From positions 1 through 17,378 of the forward strand of contig CAYSEF010000043.1 of NCBI GenBank assembly GCA_964430105.1: a stretch of DNA of 17,378 nucleotides. Direction: 5' to 3'. A program made the translations under genes and the position numbers. Of the stretch, positions 6,912-14,036 are shown piece by piece. The DNA comes from UMGS1696 sp964430105. GTDB taxonomy: Bacteria; Bacillota; Clostridia; Oscillospirales; CAG-272. The notes beneath the pieces are model-generated. The model ran no database searches. It worked only from the letters and a program-made list of their open reading frames with translations, and was not told the DNA's origin. How positions within the stretch are numbered: position 1 is the stretch's first letter; every line of letters starts with the position of its first letter.

Positions 6912-8489
6912 TTAGTACTGCTTATAAATAAATTCTGACGATATATAACTGCCACGGAAGATGCCAAACAACAAAATCACCAGCATAGGTATCGCTATCG
7001 CCAGCCACTGTACGAACGTATTCTGCTTTGCAAGGCAATTTCGCACAGAGCCATGCTTTTCTTCATAAAATTCGCAAAGAAGCATGACGATCACCGAAAC
7101 TCCCACTATCGCAAAATCCATCGCCGTTAATCCCATATTACCAAGTGTACCGTTCCACAATTCAGAAGCATTGAAGGTTGACGGAACAAATGTGTGGACT
7201 ATCAATTTAAGTCCCACAAGCAGTCGTGGCGATCGAGTAATATAGCGTCCGAGAAAAACAATAAATGATGTTCGTGCGATTCCAAACAATCTCCAGCACA
7301 ACGATTTATCGTTTACATGAAGCTTTTCCTTCAATTTGTTGTATACGCCCGCAAGCAAGAGAGATGCTGTAATTATCGCACCATTCCAAAAGCCGTATGC
7401 GATATAACGGAAATTTGCGCCATGCCATATACCAATAAGCAAATACACAATAAATGTCGCACACGATGTTGGAAATATTTTTCCAAGCTTCGCAGGAAGG
7501 TGATTTCTCGACCATTTTCCCAATCTGCCAAAGGGCTTTGAAAGTGATATCGGATAGAAAACGTAGTCACGCATCCATCCTCCGAGGGTAATATGCCATC
7601 TGCGCCAATATTCTGCAAGCGATGTAGCAAATATTGGTCTTGCAAAATTAGCTTCCATCTTCACGCCAAGCATTTCGGCTGCACCTATCGTGATATCTAT
7701 ACCGCCTGAAAAATCGCAGTAAAGATTGATGCAATAGAAAAATATCGAAAATGCTGTTACCGCACCGCCAAATTTATCGTAATCTGCAAAAAAAGAATTA
7801 ACAATAACTGCCGCACGGTCAGCTATTACCATTTTTTTGAAATATCCCCACATCATGAGCTGGATACCGCGACGCAAATTCTCGGCATCAAATTTATTGC
7901 CGTCATAAAGTGTGGCTGTCAGCTTATCATATCTTGAGATAGGCCCTTGTACCATTTGCGGAAAAAATGATGCGAACAATGCATACTTTGCAAAATTCCG
8001 CTGTGCATGATATTTCCCACGATAACAGTCGATAACATAACCCGATGTTTGGAAAATAAAGAACGACACACCAAGCGGAAGCAAAAGTTCAGGTATTTGA
8101 GGAGAAATATCAGCTCCGAAATGATTCAACGCAGAAGCTACCGCATTTACTGTAAAATCAAGATATTTTAAGCAATACAGCATTCCGAAATTAAGTCCGA
8201 GTGTTACAGCAACAACTGCTTTTTTACGCTTTTTGAGTGATTCCTGCGCTGACTTATCGGATTTTGGTATATCGGAACGTTTTTGATTGAGAAAATCGAG
8301 TATTATTCCCGCTAAATACGTTGTGGCAGTAGTAAAAAGCAGATAAAGTATTGCTCTCCATCCGCCGGAAACATAAAAAACAACACTCGCCGCAAGCAGA
8401 ACGCCCCATCTTGCCCGCATTGGCACGAGATAGTAGAGCGCCACTGTCACGGCGAGGAAGATAACAAATGTCCAAGAAATAAAAACCAT
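6912..8489 (-). CDS. MBOAT family membrane O-acyltransferase, DltB-like
   Basis: This 525-residue polytopic protein belongs to the MBOAT family. Signatures are FFPQMVQGPISRY (176-188), CDFSGGIDITIG (258-269), EYWRRWHITLGGW (293-305) and GIWHGANF (353-360), where His356 is the invariant catalytic histidine and His299 the second conserved one. DltB and AlgI share this pattern. DltB passes the acyl group from a carrier-protein thioester through the membrane, and the carrier-protein gene lies one base upstream here. The start ATG has only a weak ribosome site and follows the carrier stop by a single base, which suggests translational coupling. The partner acceptor would be the SGNH-NodB protein encoded next. 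An AlgI-like O-acetyltransferase is the alternative, but the carrier protein and ligase favour a Dlt-type route. Confidence 0.88.
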   Translation of the reverse strand: MVFISWTFVIFLAVTVALYYLVPMRARWGVLLAASVVFYVSGGWRAILYLLFTTATTYLAGIILDFLNQKRSDIPKSDKSAQESLKKRKKAVVAVTLGLNFGMLYCLKYLDFTVNAVASALNHFGADISPQIPELLLPLGVSFFIFQTSGYVIDCYRGKYHAQRNFAKYALFASFFPQMVQGPISRYDKLTATLYDGNKFDAENLRRGIQLMMWGYFKKMVIADRAAVIVNSFFADYDKFGGAVTAFSIFFYCINLYCDFSGGIDITIGAAEMLGVKMEANFARPIFATSLAEYWRRWHITLGGWMRDYVFYPISLSKPFGRLGKWSRNHLPAKLGKIFPTSCATFIVYLLIGIWHGANFRYIAYGFWNGAIITASLLLAGVYNKLKEKLHVNDKSLCWRLFGIARTSFIVFLGRYITRSPRLLVGLKLIVHTFVPSTFNASELWNGTLGNMGLTAMDFAIVGVSVIVMLLCEFYEEKHGSVRNCLAKQNTFVQWLAIAIPMLVILLFGIFRGSYISSEFIYKQY

Positions 8490-8490
8490 A

Positions 8491-8727
8491 TCAGTTCAGC
8501 TTGGAGTTTATCATTGCAAGAATATCTTCAGCTGAATTGAAGTTCTCCGGAAGAAGATCGTCAACGCTGATTTCCACGTCAAATTCATCCATGATACCTG
8601 TCACGATAGCTACGATATCAAGAGATTCAATAATACCGTCATCAATAAGTGATTTCTCAGCAGAAAAATCTACATCCGGTCTAACATCATTAAGTATAGC
8701 GATAAGCTTTTCCATATCTTTTTCCAT
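8491..8727 (-). CDS. Acyl/aminoacyl carrier protein, DltC-like
   Basis: This 78-residue acidic protein has the four-helix carrier pattern. The segment DDGIIESLDIVAIV (residues 29-42) contains Ser35, the expected phosphopantetheine site. The residue before it is Glu, where most carriers have Asp. Length and acidity match DltC and other stand-alone carriers. It would receive an activated acid from the adenylation enzyme at 9530-11068 and hand it to the MBOAT protein. An AAGGA site lies 8 bases before the ATG at 8727; the second ATG four codons in is spaced less well. The gene sits 36 bases after the GNAT gene and 1 base before the MBOAT gene. Confidence 0.85.
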   Translation of the reverse strand: MEKDMEKLIAILNDVRPDVDFSAEKSLIDDGIIESLDIVAIVTGIMDEFDVEISVDDLLPENFNSAEDILAMINSKLN

Positions 8728-8763
8728 AATTTCATTCCTTATTTATATGTAATTTATATGATT

Positions 8764-9543
8764 TTACAGGTATATCAACACATCGGAACACATTCCGTCT
8801 GCGTGATAACCACAGCTTTCATAAAGCTTTACAGCAGGTAAATTGTCACTTTTCACCCACACATGGCGCAACATATCGTTTGTTTGGCTATTATATTGAT
8901 GCACAAGTCTTTTTCCGATTCCCTGCCCTCTTTCGGATTCGGAAACGCACAGATGTCTAAGCTCTGTTTTATTTTTTTCTTTTGTATAATGCAAAAGTCC
9001 AAGCTTATCATTGTTCACGACGTACAGCAAAATATTACCGTTTTCGATATCTTCTGTCAGTGTATCATCTGTGGGAATACAGCCTGTAACCGACGAAAAA
9101 TTTTCTTCAAGCAAAAATTTCACTGCTTCAAAATCGTTTTTTCCAGCAAACCTTATACACGGATCAGCTGAGCCTTCATACGATTCTCCAAAGGTCATTC
9201 GTTGTCTGCGAAATTCCCTCACAAAGCCTATTTCATTCCATTTTTCAACGATTTTCACAAGCTCGATATCTCTTTCACGATGTGCGATTTCAAGCACTGT
9301 GTTCGGCTGAAAATCAATATTACCGGGTACAGAGCGATCATTCAGCCAAAAATTGAGTATCAGATGCTCACGACGCTTTCGGAATATCAATAATCCGCTT
9401 TCATATTCATGAAATTCCAGCGTTCCGTTTGCTATTTCAGATTCGTACTCTTTCCTTGATAAAAATGAATTTGTCAGCATTCCACGACGAAACTGCTTCA
9501 TTATCAACGTGTTCAGCTCATTGTAGGATTCAATTTTTCTCAT
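8764..9543 (-). CDS. GNAT family N-acetyltransferase within the dlt-like locus
   Basis: The protein has 259 residues from the chosen start. Its C-terminal half is a clear GNAT domain: LRHLCVSESERGQGIGKRLV holds the acetyl-CoA binding loop (RGQGIG), followed by KLYESCGYHADG. The N-terminal ~125 residues lack a clear acetyl-CoA motif and may be a degenerate GNAT repeat or a substrate-recognition domain. The start at 9543 is preceded by AAGGAG nine bases upstream and overlaps the end of the adenylation gene by 14 bases; an in-frame ATG at 9585 lies deeper in that gene without such a site. Canonical dlt operons have no GNAT. It might acylate the amino group of the carried substrate, the carrier or the wall polymer; the sequence does not decide. 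Confidence 0.8.
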   Translation of the reverse strand: MRKIESYNELNTLIMKQFRRGMLTNSFLSRKEYESEIANGTLEFHEYESGLLIFRKRREHLILNFWLNDRSVPGNIDFQPNTVLEIAHRERDIELVKIVEKWNEIGFVREFRRQRMTFGESYEGSADPCIRFAGKNDFEAVKFLLEENFSSVTGCIPTDDTLTEDIENGNILLYVVNNDKLGLLHYTKEKNKTELRHLCVSESERGQGIGKRLVHQYNSQTNDMLRHVWVKSDNLPAVKLYESCGYHADGMCSDVLIYL

Positions 9544-11068
9544 TAAAATACTGCTCCTTAAGCAATGCACGGTCGATTTTTCCATTTGCGTTCGTGGGAA
9601 GGCGATCCTGTATTTTCCATTTATTAGGAAGCATATACGCAGGCAAGAGTTTTTTCAGCTCATTTGTGATAAGTGATAATTCGCATTTAGTCACTGCACA
9701 GCATACTATCTTGTCATCTGATTCATCGAAGAAGCACACAGCAGAGCGTATATCCGAAAGTGAATTCAACGCAGTTTCTATTTCACCAAGCTCAATTCGA
9801 TATCCCATGTGCTTGATCTGATCGTCCTTTCGAGCAAGGAAATAAAGCTCGTCATCTTCACCTATCTTTGCTATATCACCAGTTCTGTAGAGTTTATCGT
9901 AATAATACGGATTCAGCGGATTTTGCACGAAGGCTGTAGCTGTTTTTTCGATATCACCATAATATCCAAGCGCAAGACCTATGCCACGCACACATATCTC
10001 ACCTTTTTCACCTTTTTCAACAGGCTTCAAATCATCGTCCAGCAACAATATTTCCATATTGCGACAAGCTTTTCCGATCGGTATAGGTTCGCCGTCAGCA
10101 AATTCACGATTTATTTTGTAAATAGTACAATCCACAGTAACCTCAGTCGGTCCGTAAAGATTGATAAATTCACACGTTGGAATCGCTTTTTTCCAAAGGT
10201 TAAGGTGCTTTGCCTGAAGTGCTTCTCCACCAAGAATTATTTTATGTACAAATTCCGGAATTTTTTTCGCAAAAACTCCTGAATCTGCTGTCATTCTGAA
10301 AGCGGAAGTTGCCCAAATAAGCGTATTCACCTTATTCTCGTTCAAAAAGTCTATGAGCAAAGTCGGAAACATAAAGAACTTTTTCGGCAAAATATACGTT
10401 GTGCTGCCATTTCGCAATGTCTGATAAATATCTTTAACTGACAAATCAAAATAAAACGGTGCTTGATTAGCAAGAATATCGCTTTCAGACAGCTCGCAAT
10501 CCTCAGCCATCCACTCCGTAAAATCAACCAAAGCACGATGTGAAATAACTATTCCCTTCGGCATACCGGTAGAACCTGATGTAAATATCATATACACAGG
10601 ATCGATATCGAGGACTTTTTTTCGTATATCAGAAAGCAATTCAGAATCAGGCGAAACCTTAACAAGTTCTTCCAGCGCATATATAGGTGCTGTTTCTGTC
10701 CATTTTTCAGCCGATTTACGGTCTTTTTCGTTAAACAGTATAGCTACAGGCTTAACTGTATCAAGTATGGCAGAAAGACGCTCGGCGGGCATTTTCACAT
10801 CCAGCGGAACATATGTATATCCGGCTGAAAGTGCGCCTAACATTCCAACAAGGGAGAGTGCACATCTATCGACGAGTACCACAATATTCTTCTGTACGCC
10901 ACAGTTTTCTCTGCCTATCTCATGTGCTAAAAATGTCCCGACAGCTAAAGCGTTATTATATAATTGTGCAAACGTATAACACTGCGATTCATCCGAAAAT
11001 GCTATTTTATCAGGCACTCGGTGGGCAGTTAATTCAAGATATTCAAACGCATTTTTAATCAGGCTCAT
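9530..11068 (-). CDS. Stand-alone amino-acid adenylation enzyme, DltA-like
   Basis: This 512-residue member of the ANL superfamily has a complete set of adenylation motifs: FTSGSTGMPKG (162-172, ATP loop), FDLSVKD (207-213), YGPTE (305-309), YRTGD (395-399), the hinge-region KDDQIKHMGYRIELGEIE (414-431) and NGKIDR (495-500) with catalytic Lys497. It would activate a carboxylic or amino acid with ATP and load it onto the carrier protein two genes downstream. Size and overall motifs are closest to DltA, the D-alanine-carrier ligase. At the position where DltA has a Cys in its FCGE motif, this protein has Gly280 (LGGEAL), so D-alanine is not assured as substrate. It is the first gene of the unit, with a strong promoter upstream and a CGGAGCG-type ribosome site. 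Confidence 0.82.
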   Translation of the reverse strand: MSLIKNAFEYLELTAHRVPDKIAFSDESQCYTFAQLYNNALAVGTFLAHEIGRENCGVQKNIVVLVDRCALSLVGMLGALSAGYTYVPLDVKMPAERLSAILDTVKPVAILFNEKDRKSAEKWTETAPIYALEELVKVSPDSELLSDIRKKVLDIDPVYMIFTSGSTGMPKGIVISHRALVDFTEWMAEDCELSESDILANQAPFYFDLSVKDIYQTLRNGSTTYILPKKFFMFPTLLIDFLNENKVNTLIWATSAFRMTADSGVFAKKIPEFVHKIILGGEALQAKHLNLWKKAIPTCEFINLYGPTEVTVDCTIYKINREFADGEPIPIGKACRNMEILLLDDDLKPVEKGEKGEICVRGIGLALGYYGDIEKTATAFVQNPLNPYYYDKLYRTGDIAKIGEDDELYFLARKDDQIKHMGYRIELGEIETALNSLSDIRSAVCFFDESDDKIVCCAVTKCELSLITNELKKLLPAYMLPNKWKIQDRLPTNANGKIDRALLKEQYFNEKN

Positions 11069-11127
11069 AATTCGCTCCGAAAATTCCTTATAACGACCGA
11101 AGCAAAAGATGCTTTACAGTCACAAAT

Positions 11128-11156
11128 ATTATATCACAATAACACATGAAAGTCAA
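11128..11156 (-). promoter_or_regulatory. SigA-type promoter of the dlt-like unit
   Basis: On the minus strand TTGACT (11156-11151) and a perfect TATAAT (11133-11128) are 17 bp apart, with a TG near the -10. The leader is about 55 nt. It is back to back with the promoter at 11193-11222. Confidence 0.85.
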
Positions 11157-11197
11157 TGTTCAGCACAATTTTACGGTTTTTCGTCATAAACATTGAC
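11152..11197. repeat. Inverted repeat covering both divergent -35 boxes
   Basis: GTCAATGTT (11152-11160) and AACATTGAC (11189-11197) are perfect 9-bp inverted copies, 28 bp apart. Five of the nine bases are the -35 core itself; the other four extend the match. It may be a shared operator or simply two similar promoters facing apart. Confidence 0.45.
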
Positions 11198-11222
11198 AAA
11201 TAAAGCAGAAGAATGTTATAAT
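11193..11222 (+). promoter_or_regulatory. SigA-type promoter of the GH32-like gene
   Basis: A perfect TTGACA (11193-11198) and a perfect TATAAT (11217-11222) are 18 bp apart. The predicted leader is about 30 nt and includes the AAAGGA site at 11246-11251. Confidence 0.85.
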
Positions 11223-11260
11223 ATTTTATAATTAAATTCCGCACGAAAGGATTTAAAATT

Positions 11261-12481
11261 ATGTACGACAAAACATTCAAAATCGCATTTACTCTTTCGA
11301 CACACGGATGTCTATTCCGTTATGTCAAGGATTCAAAGAGCATATTTGAAGCAAATTTTAATAGTGGATTTCTCTCTGTAGCTATCCATTACACTGCTAA
11401 TGAACGCCCTCTCATACTTCGTACTGCCGCTGAGGATTGGGATACTGTTGAGCTTACCGTATATCCATGGCGAATTGAGCTTGCAATCGGTGGTGTCACT
11501 GTTGACGAAGAATGGCCTTTTGGCGAAACCTACCTCGAAGATTGTATTGAAGTAGAGAAAAACGTAAACATAACTGAGTTACCTATTCCCGAAAAGAAGG
11601 AGCTTCCAAACATTCTCGGCTCATTTGAGGGTGGTGAAGGCTGGAGACCGGGTAACGGCATCTATGTTGGTGACTGTATGCCTTATGCCGACGGTGATCG
11701 CTATCATGTACTTTATCTCAAAGACCGTCATCATCACCGCAGTAAATGGCACAAGGGTGCGCATCAGTGGGAACACATTTCTTCAGCTGATCTCAAGCAC
11801 TGGGATATCCACCCAATGGTAGTTGAAATCACCGATCCCGACGAAGGTTCGATATGCACAGGCTCATGGATGTGTGAAGGTGGCAAGCATCAGCTTTACT
11901 ACACTGTTCGTATGTCTGACGGTTCTTCTGCACCTATCTGTCGTTCTATTTCAAACGATGGCTTCCACTATGAAAAAGACCGTGACTTCCGTTTTACTCT
12001 CAGTGAAAAATATCGCGGAAGCTCTGCGCGTGACCCAAAAATCGTTCGCGGAGAGGATGGACTTCTTCATATGTTTGTCACAACAACTAATCTCGAAAGC
12101 GGAAAGGGTTGTTTAGTGCACCTCACTTCAAAGGATGGTGACTGCTGGACTGAAATCGGTGATATTTACACAGGTCCTGATGCAGATGAACCTGAATGTT
12201 CCGATTACTTCCGTTTCGGAGGCAAATACTACCTCATTTTCAGTCATCACGGCACTGCCCAGTACAGAATTTCCGACAAACCGTTCACTGATTGGCAAAC
12301 TCCGTCAAATCCGCATATTCCATGCGAAGCTGTTCCCAAGGCTGCTATTTGGAATGACAGAATTATTTTCACAGGATTTAAGAGAATCGGTGGTTATGCC
12401 GGCACACTGACATTTATGGAAGCAAATGTTGATGAAAACGGTGAGCTTGTTTTCTTCGATGTCAAAGAAACACAAAACTAA
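11261..12481 (+). CDS. GH32/GH43-superfamily glycoside hydrolase-like protein, cytosolic
   Basis: The 406-residue product has no signal peptide. Residues about 1-115 look like a beta-rich accessory domain. Residues about 130-400 look like the five-bladed beta-propeller of the GH32/43/68 families. The three catalytic landmarks of GH32 can be matched: Asp138 in GDCMP (nucleophile), RDP at 257-259 (transition-state Asp) and Glu312 in PECSD (acid/base, matching ECPD). HISSADLKHW (172-181) is also typical of the first blade. It probably hydrolyses an imported fructoside or a related small glycoside. GH32 enzymes usually carry a C-terminal rather than an N-terminal sandwich, so it may be a divergent subfamily. 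AAAGGA lies 9 bases before the ATG. No sugar transporter gene is adjacent. Confidence 0.7.
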   Translation: MYDKTFKIAFTLSTHGCLFRYVKDSKSIFEANFNSGFLSVAIHYTANERPLILRTAAEDWDTVELTVYPWRIELAIGGVTVDEEWPFGETYLEDCIEVEKNVNITELPIPEKKELPNILGSFEGGEGWRPGNGIYVGDCMPYADGDRYHVLYLKDRHHHRSKWHKGAHQWEHISSADLKHWDIHPMVVEITDPDEGSICTGSWMCEGGKHQLYYTVRMSDGSSAPICRSISNDGFHYEKDRDFRFTLSEKYRGSSARDPKIVRGEDGLLHMFVTTTNLESGKGCLVHLTSKDGDCWTEIGDIYTGPDADEPECSDYFRFGGKYYLIFSHHGTAQYRISDKPFTDWQTPSNPHIPCEAVPKAAIWNDRIIFTGFKRIGGYAGTLTFMEANVDENGELVFFDVKETQN

Positions 12482-12497
12482 AAGAAACACAAAACTA
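12464..12497. repeat. 17-bp tandem duplication across the stop codon
   Basis: The unit AAAGAAACACAAAACTA occurs twice head to tail (12464-12480 and 12481-12497). The first copy encodes the last residues of the GH32-like protein, and its TAA stop uses the first base of the second copy. It looks like a recent slippage or duplication event. Confidence 0.9.
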
Positions 12498-12507
12498 ATT
12501 TTAATAT

Positions 12508-12571
12508 AAAAAAAGAGGCTGTTCGCATTAAAGTACAGGAATTTCTTCCTTACTGCGTACAGCCTTTTTTT
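12508..12571. terminator. Bidirectional terminator with long imperfect hairpin
   Basis: AGGCTGT (12516-12522) pairs with ACAGCCT (12559-12565). After a T-T mismatch CGCA pairs with TGCG, and an inner AGGAA/TTCCT hairpin caps the structure. Seven A residues precede and seven T residues end it. It separates the convergent genes ending at 12481 (+) and 12576 (-). Confidence 0.85.
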
Positions 12572-12575
12572 AATT

Positions 12576-13049
12576 TTATTCTTCCCAAGCCTTACAAACA
12601 TTGACCCACTCATTATAAGAGGAATATTTTTCAAGCTCCGGAATCGTCAATTCTATTGCACTGTTTGCACTTCCGCAAGCCGGAAATACAGTTTCAAATC
12701 GTTTAAGTGATTCGTCAAGATACACAGTCACGCCTTCATTTACAGCGAACGGACACACTCCTCCGACTTCATGACCGATCATCTCAGAAACCTCATCATA
12801 TGTAAGCATTTTTGCTTTTACAGCAAATTTTGACTTATATTTTGCGTTATCGATTTTCGCATCCCCTGCTGCAACAATAAGGATAGCATTTTCACCGATT
12901 TTGAACGACAAGGTTTTTGCTATTCTCTTTGGTTCGCAGCCAAGTGCTTCAGCTGCAAGCTCAACTGTTGCACTGGAATGTTCAAACTCCATTACTCGGT
13001 CTTCAATATTGAGTGAACGAAAATATGCTCGTACTTTTTCTATCGACAT
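12576..13049 (-). CDS. YbaK/EbsC family aminoacyl-tRNA deacylase-like protein
   Basis: Read from the ATG at 13049 the product has 157 residues, a normal length for YbaK-type trans-editing proteins. These remove wrongly attached amino acids from tRNA, for example cysteine from tRNA-Pro. Family marks are RIAKTLSF with Lys45, IGHEVGGVCPF, and the ACGSANSAIELT segment near the C-terminus. An in-frame TTG at 13070 would overlap the preceding dehydrogenase stop and has no ribosome site, so the ATG 17 bases after that stop is preferred, although its own ribosome site is weak. It is the last gene of the redox operon, and a terminator starts 4 bases after its stop. Its role there is not obvious. The exact tRNA target cannot be read from the sequence. 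Confidence 0.82.
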   Translation of the reverse strand: MSIEKVRAYFRSLNIEDRVMEFEHSSATVELAAEALGCEPKRIAKTLSFKIGENAILIVAAGDAKIDNAKYKSKFAVKAKMLTYDEVSEMIGHEVGGVCPFAVNEGVTVYLDESLKRFETVFPACGSANSAIELTIPELEKYSSYNEWVNVCKAWEE

Positions 13050-13066
13050 ATTATGATCCCGTTTCG

Positions 13067-14011
13067 TCAAATCTTTACGTTTGTTATTATATCTTTAAGG
13101 CACTGTGCGCTATGTCTGAGAAGTCCTACCTCGTCATCACTGAGCGGAAGGAGTACCTTACTCTGTATTCCGTTATTTCCAACCAATGCAAGTGTACTGA
13201 GGCAAACATCGTCAATACCGTATTCTCCATGCATCATTGTAGATATCGTCATTGTAGTATCGATACCGGCAAGAACGCACTTACAAATATGGCTGACAGA
13301 AACGGAAACCGCATAGAATGTTGCGCCCTTGCGTTCTATTACACGTCCGCCTGATTTACGCACATAGGTTTCTATCTCACTCAGGTTGAGTTCCGGATAA
13401 TAATCAGTCGAATTAACAAGAGATGCAGGATAATCCTGAATCGGAACATTGGAAATATTGCAAAGCGACCACGGAATAAACGAAGAATCGCCGTGCTCAC
13501 CGAGAACATATGCGTGGACATTCTTCTGATTTACGGAATAATATTCTGAAATACGCGCACGAAGTCTTGCTGTATCAAGTATAGTACCCGAACCGATTAT
13601 ACGTTCTTCCGGAATTCCGGAACACTTACAGAACGTATAGGTTAGGATATCCACAGGATTTGAAACAAGGATATACGTTGCGTGAGGTGCGTATTTTGTT
13701 ATCTCTGGGATAATACTCTTGAGAATATTTATATTTGTCTGTGCAAGATCAAGTCTTGTCTGTCCCGGCTTTCTTGCAACACCTGATGTAATGATTACGA
13801 TATCAGAGTTAACCGCATCCATATAGCTTCCTGCATAGATCGTGCAAGGATTACAGAACGGAATACCCTGACGAATATCAAGTGCTTCGCCAAGTGCCTT
13901 TTCGGTATTGACATCGATCATTACGATCTCCTGTGCAATAGCTTCTACGGTAAGAGTATATGCAATCGTAGAGCCTACACTGCCTGTACCGATAATTGTG
14001 ATCTTATTCAT
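13067..14011 (-). CDS. L-lactate/malate dehydrogenase family protein
   Basis: This 314-residue NAD-dependent 2-hydroxyacid dehydrogenase starts with a Rossmann motif, GTGSVG (8-13); Asp33 predicts NAD over NADP. Catalytic residues are present: Arg86, Asp146, Arg149 and His173 in GEHGDSS. The general sequence, including SGTILDTARLR and GEHGDSSF, is of the lactate dehydrogenase type. The substrate-specificity loop, however, reads GVARKPGQTR. Its Arg80 falls where lactate dehydrogenases have Gln (classical position 102) and malate dehydrogenases have Arg. The enzyme may therefore reduce oxaloacetate, or act on both substrates. AGAGGGAG gives a good ribosome site, 25 bases after the nadK stop. 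Within the operon it would recycle NADH to NAD+ during fermentation. The family is certain; the substrate is open. Confidence 0.85.
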   Translation of the reverse strand: MNKITIIGTGSVGSTIAYTLTVEAIAQEIVMIDVNTEKALGEALDIRQGIPFCNPCTIYAGSYMDAVNSDIVIITSGVARKPGQTRLDLAQTNINILKSIIPEITKYAPHATYILVSNPVDILTYTFCKCSGIPEERIIGSGTILDTARLRARISEYYSVNQKNVHAYVLGEHGDSSFIPWSLCNISNVPIQDYPASLVNSTDYYPELNLSEIETYVRKSGGRVIERKGATFYAVSVSVSHICKCVLAGIDTTMTISTMMHGEYGIDDVCLSTLALVGNNGIQSKVLLPLSDDEVGLLRHSAQCLKDIITNVKI

Positions 14012-14036
14012 TGTGCTCCCTCTTTTGTCAGGTAGT

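Noticed and set aside
8764..9585. Longer form of the GNAT protein starting at 9585
   Set aside because: The ATG at 9543 has AAGGAG nine bases upstream. The longer form would overlap the adenylation gene by 56 bases without such a site.
9809..10282. A 157-codon plus-strand reading frame
   Set aside because: It is antisense to the core of the adenylation gene, Cys/Phe/Ile-rich and without a family signature.
5059..11068. Classical dltABCD operon
   Set aside because: Gene order, the extra GNAT, the NodB fusion and the changed ligase pocket all differ, so the dlt gene symbols were not assigned.
12508..12571. End of an insertion sequence or a miniature transposable element
   Set aside because: The GGCTGT-type inverted arms recall IS ends, but no transposase or target-site duplication is visible, and the A and T runs between convergent genes fit a terminator.
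12576..13070. YbaK-family protein starting at the TTG at 13070
   Set aside because: No ribosome site, overlap with the dehydrogenase stop, and seven extra residues unlike the family; the ATG at 13049 fits better.
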